From Mesorhizobium sp. 113-3-3 (lineage in GTDB: Bacteria > Pseudomonadota > Alphaproteobacteria > Rhizobiales > Rhizobiaceae): a stretch of 64,000 nucleotides of DNA. Shown here one piece after another: positions 59,452 through 64,000 of the stretch; the stretch's first letter is position 1, and every line of letters begins with the position of its first letter. The position numbers were made by a program, and so were the translations under genes. The DNA lies in the NCBI RefSeq assembly GCF_016756495.1, contig NZ_AP023243.1, forward strand, positions 1,240,001 through 1,304,000. Reading direction: 5' to 3'. The notes beneath the pieces were generated by a model. The model saw nothing but the letters and a program-made list of their open reading frames with translations. It searched no databases and was not told the DNA's origin.

Positions 59452-60861
59452 ATGGTCGCGCTGACCGATCCGGACCTGCTGTTTCCGCCAGAAGCGCATT
59501 CGCGCTCGCTTGCCCGCGACCTCTACGCCGGCATCAAGGACCTGCCCATCGTCAGCCCGCACGGCCACACCGATCCGCGCTGGTATGCGCTGAACGAACC
59601 GTTCCCGGATCCGGCGCAACTGCTCATCGTGCCCGACCACTACATCTTCCGCATGCTGTTCAGCCAAGGCGTGAGGCTGGAGGATCTCGGCGTGGCGACG
59701 CTCGACGGTGCGCCGGTGGAGACCGACGGCAGGACGATCTGGCGGCGCTTTGCCGAGCATTATTACCTGTTTCGCGGCACGCCGACGCGGCTGTGGTTCG
59801 ACCATGTGCTGGCGCATCTGTTCGGCATAGAAGAGCCGCTGGATGCAGCGACGGCCGACCGCCATTACGACACTACCGCGACGGTGCTGCAGTGGGAGAA
59901 TTTCCGCCCGCGCGCCTTGTTCGAGCGCTTCAACATCGAGGTCATCGCCACGACCGAAGGCGCGCTCGACGATCTCAAATGGCACAAGATGATCCGCGAC
60001 AGCGGCTGGGAGGGCCGCGTCGTCACCGCCTATCGGCCGGACGCGGTCGTCGATCCCGATTTCGAAGGTTTTTCGGCCAATCTCGACCGGCTTGGCGAGA
60101 TCACCGGCTGCGATACCGGCAGCTGGGCCGGCTATCTCGACGCGCATCGGCAGCGGCGCGCCCTCTTCAAGAGTTTTGGCGCGACCTCGTCCGACCATGG
60201 CCATCCGACGGCGGAGACCGCCAATCTTTCCGACGCGGCGGCGCAGGAGCTGTTCAACCGCGTCCGCCGCGGCTCGCAGGACGAGCGCGAGCGTAAACTC
60301 TTCCGCGCCCAGATGCTGACCGAAATGGCCAAGATGAGCAGGGATGACGGGCTGGTGCTGCAGATCCACCCAGGCTCCTGGCGCAATCATTCGCCTTCCA
60401 TTTTCCAGAGGTTCGGCCGCGACAAGGGTTTCGATATTCCGACGCGGACCGACTATGTGACGGCGCTGAAGCCGCTGCTCGACTGTGTCGGGCTGGAGCG
60501 GGACCTGACGGTGATCCTCTTTACGCTCGACGAGAGCAGCTACGCGCGCGAACTGGCGCCACTGGCCGGCGTTTACCCGGCGCTGAAGCTCGGCCCCGCC
60601 TGGTGGTTCCACGACAGTCCGGAAGGCATGCGCCGGTTTCGCGAGATGACGACGGAAACCGCCGGCTTCTACAACACTGTCGGCTTCAACGACGACACCC
60701 GTGCGTTTCCCTCGATCCCGGCCCGCCACGATGTGGCGCGGCGAGTCGACTGCGCCTTCCTCGCGCGCCTTGTCGCCGAGCACCGGCTGCGCGAGGACGA
60801 GGCGCATGAGCTGGCACGGGAATTGGCCCATACGCTGGCGAAGAAGGCGTACCGGCTTTGA
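59452..60861 (+). CDS. uxaC: Uronate isomerase (glucuronate isomerase)
   Basis: A 469-residue amidohydrolase-fold enzyme that isomerises glucuronate to fructuronate and galacturonate to tagaturonate. The start at 59452 follows GGAGGAG at about 10 nt. Metal and substrate motifs: LPIVSPHGHTDPRWYALN (HXH near residue 40), DHYIFRMLF, LQIHPGSWRNHS and GPAWWFHDSPEGMRRF. It is first in a presumed operon with kduD (58 bp downstream) and the KdgF-like cupin gene, and divergent from the uxuB-like gene. Confidence 0.97.
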   Translation: MVALTDPDLLFPPEAHSRSLARDLYAGIKDLPIVSPHGHTDPRWYALNEPFPDPAQLLIVPDHYIFRMLFSQGVRLEDLGVATLDGAPVETDGRTIWRRFAEHYYLFRGTPTRLWFDHVLAHLFGIEEPLDAATADRHYDTTATVLQWENFRPRALFERFNIEVIATTEGALDDLKWHKMIRDSGWEGRVVTAYRPDAVVDPDFEGFSANLDRLGEITGCDTGSWAGYLDAHRQRRALFKSFGATSSDHGHPTAETANLSDAAAQELFNRVRRGSQDERERKLFRAQMLTEMAKMSRDDGLVLQIHPGSWRNHSPSIFQRFGRDKGFDIPTRTDYVTALKPLLDCVGLERDLTVILFTLDESSYARELAPLAGVYPALKLGPAWWFHDSPEGMRRFREMTTETAGFYNTVGFNDDTRAFPSIPARHDVARRVDCAFLARLVAEHRLREDEAHELARELAHTLAKKAYRL

Positions 60862-60919
60862 TGGCGGCGGCTAAACAACGCCGGCCGTTGGATCAGCGTG
60901 ACAGGCTGACGGTGCGCAC

Positions 60920-61696
60920 GTGAACAATACCGGCATCGATCTCTCCGCCTTCGGCCTGGCCGGCAAGCGCATCCTGGTCACCGGCGCCAACACCGGCATC
61001 GGACAAGGCATTGTCCTTTCCATCGCCCGCGCCGGCGGTGTGGTGATCGGGGTTGGCCGCTCGCCGATGGACGATACGGCGAGCAAGGTGGCGGCCATTG
61101 GCGGCCGGTTCGAGGCGGTGAGCGCCGACCTTGCCGACACGTCGGCCGCCGGACCGATGCTCGATCGGGTGTGGGACGAAAGCGGGCCGCTCGACGGGCT
61201 GGTCAACAATGCCGGAATCATCCGGCGCGCCGATGCCGTCGATCTGACCGAGACCGACTGGGACGACGTCATGGACGTCAATTTGAAGACGGTCTTTCTG
61301 CTCTGCCAGTCGTTCGCCAGGCGCGCGCTTGCGGATGGCCGCCGGGGCAAGATCGTCAACATCGCTTCGGTGCTGAGTTTCCAGGGCGGCATCCGCGTCG
61401 CGTCCTACACCGCCTCGAAACATGGCGTGCTCGGCATTACCCGGCTGCTCGCCTGCGAATGGGCGGCCAAGGGCATCAACGTCAACGCCATCGCGCCGGG
61501 CTATGTCGAGACCAACAACACGCAGGCGCTGCGCGCCGATCCCGACCGCAGCGCCGCCATTCTCGGGCGCATCCCTGCCGGGCGCTGGGGCGAGCCGTTG
61601 GATATTGGCGATGCCGCCGTCTTCCTGCTGGCTCGGGCTTCCGACTACATGCATGGCGCGGCGGTGCCGGTGGATGGCGGCTGGCTGGCGCGGTGA
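60920..61696 (+). CDS. kduD: 2-dehydro-3-deoxy-D-gluconate 5-dehydrogenase (SDR family)
   Basis: A 258-residue short-chain dehydrogenase from a GTG at 60920. The NAD motif is RILVTGANTGIGQGIVLSIA (about residues 18-37), then NNAG and the catalytic Ser-Tyr-Lys in NIASVLSFQG ... SYTASKHGVLG. The phrase FGLAGKRILVTGANTGIGQG and the downstream KGINVNAIAPGYVETNNTQA closely resemble KduD, which reduces 2,5-diketo-3-deoxygluconate in uronate and pectin breakdown. Context with uxaC and a KdgF-like cupin supports this over other SDRs. Confidence 0.9.
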   Translation: MNNTGIDLSAFGLAGKRILVTGANTGIGQGIVLSIARAGGVVIGVGRSPMDDTASKVAAIGGRFEAVSADLADTSAAGPMLDRVWDESGPLDGLVNNAGIIRRADAVDLTETDWDDVMDVNLKTVFLLCQSFARRALADGRRGKIVNIASVLSFQGGIRVASYTASKHGVLGITRLLACEWAAKGINVNAIAPGYVETNNTQALRADPDRSAAILGRIPAGRWGEPLDIGDAAVFLLARASDYMHGAAVPVDGGWLAR

Positions 61697-61712
61697 GGAG
61701 AGGACAACGACG

Positions 61713-62051
61713 ATGACGAAGCCCAAGATCTTCGCGCATGCCGGCGAGGGCGCCTGGACGCCGACCCCCGACGGCAACAGGCGGCGTGTTCTCCTCTCGA
61801 CCGATGAGCTGATGCTGGTCGAGTTCGGCTTCGACAGGGGCGGTGTCGGCGCCTTGCATTCGCATCCGCATGTCCAGTCTAGCTATGTCGCCGAGGGCCG
61901 TTTCGAGGTGACCATAGACGGTGAAACCGAAATCCTCGAGGCGGGCGGCAGCTTCATCGTGCCGTCCGGCCTCGTGCATGGCGTCAAGGCGCTGGAAGCG
62001 GGACGGCTGGTCGACAGTTTTACCCCGCGCCGGGCTGATTTCCTCGCCTGA
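61713..62051 (+). CDS. kdgF: KdgF-like cupin protein
   Basis: A 112-residue single-domain cupin from the ATG at 61713, preceded by GAGGAGAGGACAACG. Metal ligands are visible in ALHSHPHVQSSYVAEGRFEV (HXHXXXQ type, about residues 49-68) and the second cupin motif GGSFIVPSGLVHGVKALEAG. KdgF converts 4,5-unsaturated uronates from pectin or alginate to linear ketouronates, feeding KduI/KduD. The gene is 16 bp after kduD. The assignment rests on motif plus neighbourhood. Confidence 0.85.
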   Translation: MTKPKIFAHAGEGAWTPTPDGNRRRVLLSTDELMLVEFGFDRGGVGALHSHPHVQSSYVAEGRFEVTIDGETEILEAGGSFIVPSGLVHGVKALEAGRLVDSFTPRRADFLA

Positions 62052-62087
62052 GATGGCCGCCGATTTCGCTGCTATTCGAAAATGAGA

Positions 62088-62119
62088 AAACCCGCGCCCC
62101 TTGGAAAAGGCGCGGGTTT
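62088..62119 (+). terminator. Terminator after the uronate operon
   Basis: AAACCCGCGCC (62088-62098) pairs perfectly over 11 bp with GGCGCGGGTTT (62109-62119) around a 10-nt loop, with TTTG following. It lies 37 bp after the kdgF stop. Confidence 0.88.
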
Positions 62120-62229
62120 GTTGCCTGGGCGCTTGTCGCGCCGCGGTACTCGAAACATCACCGCAGGACAGGAAACCTGCCGGATCATGGTGAATATAAA
62201 CTTAATGCGCGGAGGCTCTCGGCGATTGG

Positions 62230-63651
62230 TCAGGTGATCCGTCGAAGCAAGCCGAAAAGCCGCTCGAACGTCTTGCCGTAGGGCGGTCGCAGCAGGGCGC
62301 CGGCGCTCAAGCGCGACTGCAGGAAAACCGGCTTCTCCTTGCTGAAGGTGCGGAAACCCCATTGCCCGTGATAGGCGCCCATGCCGCTGGCGCCGACACC
62401 GCCGAAAGGCTGGTTCTCCTGCACCAGATGCAGCATGCAGTCGTTGATGGTGACGCCGCCGGCGACCGTCTCGCGCAAGATGCGCTGGCGGTTGGTGCTG
62501 TCATTGCCGAACCAGTAGAGCGCCAGCGGCCGGTCGGCCTGGTTCACATGGCTGATCGCCTCGTCGACGGTGCCGTATTCGACGATCGGCAGAACCGGGC
62601 CGAAAATCTCCTCACGCATCAGCCGCAGGTCAGGTCCGGCGTTTCGAACCAGGGTCGGCAGAAGCTTGCGGCTCGCGGTGCCGAGATCTTCGCCGGCCGG
62701 GTTGATTTCGGTGACATCAGCACCGGCCTCGCGGGCTTCCGCGATCATGGCGCGCAGGCGCTGAAGGTGCCGGTCGCTGATGATGGCGGTATAGTCGGGG
62801 TTGTCGCGGAGCGTTGGGTAGAGCCGCGCCACAGCGGTTGCGAGTTTCGCGGCGACCGTGCCTGCCTGCCCCTTGGGCACCAGCAGATAGTCGGGCGCGA
62901 TGCAGGTCTGCCCGGCATTGAGCAGCTTGCCATAGGCGATGCTGGCCGTTGCCGCGTCGAGATCGCAGGAGGGATCGAAGATCGCCGGCGACTTGCCGCC
63001 GAGTTCGAGCGTGACCGGGGTCAGGTTGGCGGCCGCGGCGATCGCGACCTGGCGGCCGACCGGGGTCGAGCCGGTGAACAGCAGATGATCGAACGGCATC
63101 GACACGAAAGCCTTGCCCATCTCGGCGTCGCCGGTGATGACGCTGAGCTCATCGGGGGCGAAGTGCTCGCTGGCCAGCCTGGCGAGCAGCGCCGAGAAGG
63201 CCGGTGTCAGTTCAGACGGCTTGACCAGCACGCGGTTGCCGGCGGCGAGCGCTGCCGTGACCGGCGCGACGGCAAGCTGGAACGGGTAATTCCACGGCGA
63301 GACGATGCCGACCACGCCAAGCGGCTGCGGCAGGAGCCGGTTTCGCCCCGGCAGGAACGGCAAGGTGGTGGCGACGCGACGCTCCCGCATCCAGCCTTTC
63401 ACATGGGAAAGCGTATGGCGAATGCCGGCGCGCACGACAAACAGTTCGGCAAGGCGCGTCTCGTGCGCCGAGCGGCCGCCAAAGTCGGCGTCTATCGCGG
63501 CGCAGATGTCGGCCTCATGCCGCTCGGTCAGGGCCAGCAGGCGTTTCAGCCGGTCCTTTCGCACGCTGAGGTCCGGAAAGGGCTGCCTCTCGAAGGCGGC
63601 GCGCTGCAAGCGGAATCGCTCGCCGAGGACATCCTGTCTCACCTGCAGCAT
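62230..63651 (-). CDS. Coniferyl-aldehyde-dehydrogenase-type aldehyde dehydrogenase
   Basis: A 473-residue NAD(P)-dependent aldehyde dehydrogenase. The start at 63651 follows GGGAGGGCGCG. Features: VVGIVSPWNYPFQLAVAPVT, LLFTGSTPVGRQVAIAAAAN, the catalytic Glu in TLELGGKSPAIF (about residue 244), the catalytic Cys in NAGQTCIAPDYLLVP (about residue 278) and the C-terminal FGGVGASGMGAYHGQWGFRT. This ending and length fit the CALDH subgroup acting on aromatic or long-chain aldehydes. It is preceded on the same strand by the probable TetR gene, its likely regulator, only 36 bp upstream. Confidence 0.92.
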   Translation of the reverse strand: MLQVRQDVLGERFRLQRAAFERQPFPDLSVRKDRLKRLLALTERHEADICAAIDADFGGRSAHETRLAELFVVRAGIRHTLSHVKGWMRERRVATTLPFLPGRNRLLPQPLGVVGIVSPWNYPFQLAVAPVTAALAAGNRVLVKPSELTPAFSALLARLASEHFAPDELSVITGDAEMGKAFVSMPFDHLLFTGSTPVGRQVAIAAAANLTPVTLELGGKSPAIFDPSCDLDAATASIAYGKLLNAGQTCIAPDYLLVPKGQAGTVAAKLATAVARLYPTLRDNPDYTAIISDRHLQRLRAMIAEAREAGADVTEINPAGEDLGTASRKLLPTLVRNAGPDLRLMREEIFGPVLPIVEYGTVDEAISHVNQADRPLALYWFGNDSTNRQRILRETVAGGVTINDCMLHLVQENQPFGGVGASGMGAYHGQWGFRTFSKEKPVFLQSRLSAGALLRPPYGKTFERLFGLLRRIT

Positions 63652-63687
63652 CGCGCCCTCCCTGGCTCGCCTGGCCAAGCTTACATC

Positions 63688-64000
63688 CTAGCGTGTGAAG
63701 GAATCCAGCGGAGGTACAGATGTCGCTGGGGAAGGTGCCATCCGAGCCTCCCCGTGCAAGCTTCTGGCGGCAAGAGACAGGATTATTTCGTACAGTTCGT
63801 CCCGGGCCTGGCCGGCGCTGATGTCTCCCATCGCAGCGGCTTCCGACACGGCATCCGCTGCCCCCAGCATTGCCCACAGGCCGGCTGTTGCAATTCCGGC
63901 ATCTCCGGTGAAAGGGGCCAGCACGCGGCGGCACTTTTCGATGAAGCCTGCGCGATAGTCGCGCTTGATCCTTTCGAGTTCAGGGGAGCCGGCAAGGGCG
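63688..64000 (-). CDS. C-terminal part of a probable TetR-family regulator (truncated by window edge)
   Basis: The last about 104 codons of a minus-strand gene enter from the right edge (frame ALAGSPELERIKRDYRAGFI, then EKCRRVLAPFTGDAGIATAG, ending VPPLDSFTR). The helical pattern, with WAMLGAADAVSEAAAMGDIS followed by AGQARDELYEIILSLAARSL, resembles the ligand-binding C-terminal domain of TetR proteins; the DNA-binding part lies outside. The stop is 36 bp upstream of the aldehyde dehydrogenase start, so the two are likely an operon. Confidence 0.65.
   Translation of the reverse strand, partial: ALAGSPELERIKRDYRAGFIEKCRRVLAPFTGDAGIATAGLWAMLGAADAVSEAAAMGDISAGQARDELYEIILSLAARSLHGEARMAPSPATSVPPLDSFTR

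Overview
The window looks like a chromosomal segment of a rhizobial alphaproteobacterium, most likely Mesorhizobium. The grounds are the uniformly high G+C, the F1-only ATP synthase operon atpHAGDC, an Ala/Lys/Pro-rich extension on AtpD of the kind known from Brucella and Mesorhizobium, the leuS-lptE pair, the rsmB/heparinase/purH neighbourhood, a Usg protein, a large NAD-dependent glutamate dehydrogenase, and several hairpin-type intergenic repeats typical of rhizobia. The genus is an inference from gene content and remembered family features; no search was run. I see no tRNA, rRNA, insertion sequence, prophage or CRISPR array.

Layout. 1-8.7 kb: a truncated secreted protein, a TetR/MFS divergent pair with a visible operator, typA (bipA), a DUF1062 protein, an AT-rich and probably acquired secreted phosphoesterase, a LysE exporter, a YCII-like protein and an AhpD-like protein. 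8.8-17 kb: the 1596-residue NAD-glutamate dehydrogenase, a UMF1-type MFS transporter flanked by two families of intergenic hairpin repeats, and purH. 17-25.4 kb: a heparinase II/III-like protein, an AraC regulator with a divergent phytanoyl-CoA-dioxygenase-like enzyme (apparently inserted between the heparinase gene and rsmB), rsmB, htpX, an SDHAF4-like succinate dehydrogenase assembly factor, a HAD phosphatase and a transglutaminase-like protein. 25.7-32 kb: an orphan TadG-like VWA protein, a possible 23-codon gene with a near-perfect ribosome binding site, a cyclopropane fatty acid synthase, MOSC protein, acs and usg. 32-38.6 kb: two aldo/keto reductases, an MFS/LysR pair, a metallopeptidase-like protein whose HEXXH motif is broken, and a YggS protein. 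38.7-48 kb: leuS-lptE, a soluble FtsK-type translocase, a fructose-6-phosphate aldolase/transaldolase, priA and an aspartate racemase-like protein. 48.6-52.3 kb: a secreted hexahaem cytochrome with a P460-like N-terminal region, and a small membrane protein. 52.5-57.8 kb: atpHAGDC. 57.8-62 kb: a uronate catabolic cluster (uxuB-like, uxaC, kduD, kdgF). 62.2 kb to the end: a coniferyl-aldehyde-type dehydrogenase and the C-terminal part of a probable TetR regulator.

How the parts relate. Most of the window is housekeeping: translation (leuS, typA, rsmB), replication and segregation (priA, ftsK), energy (atp operon, SDHAF4-like protein), envelope (lptE, cfa, htpX) and central metabolism (acs, gdh, purH, fsa). 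Accessory blocks sit between conserved anchors: phosphoesterase (6.0-6.8 kb), AraC/dioxygenase (18.9-20.8 kb), metallopeptidase-like plus small unknown (35.6-36.6 kb), racemase/hexahaem cytochrome/membrane protein (47.9-52.3 kb) and the uronate cluster. The most unusual items are the 23-codon ORF at 27195-27266 with its own promoter-like sequence and terminator, the hexahaem cytochrome, the REVGH pseudo-metallopeptidase, and a pair of intergenic hairpin elements whose stems have changed in concert.
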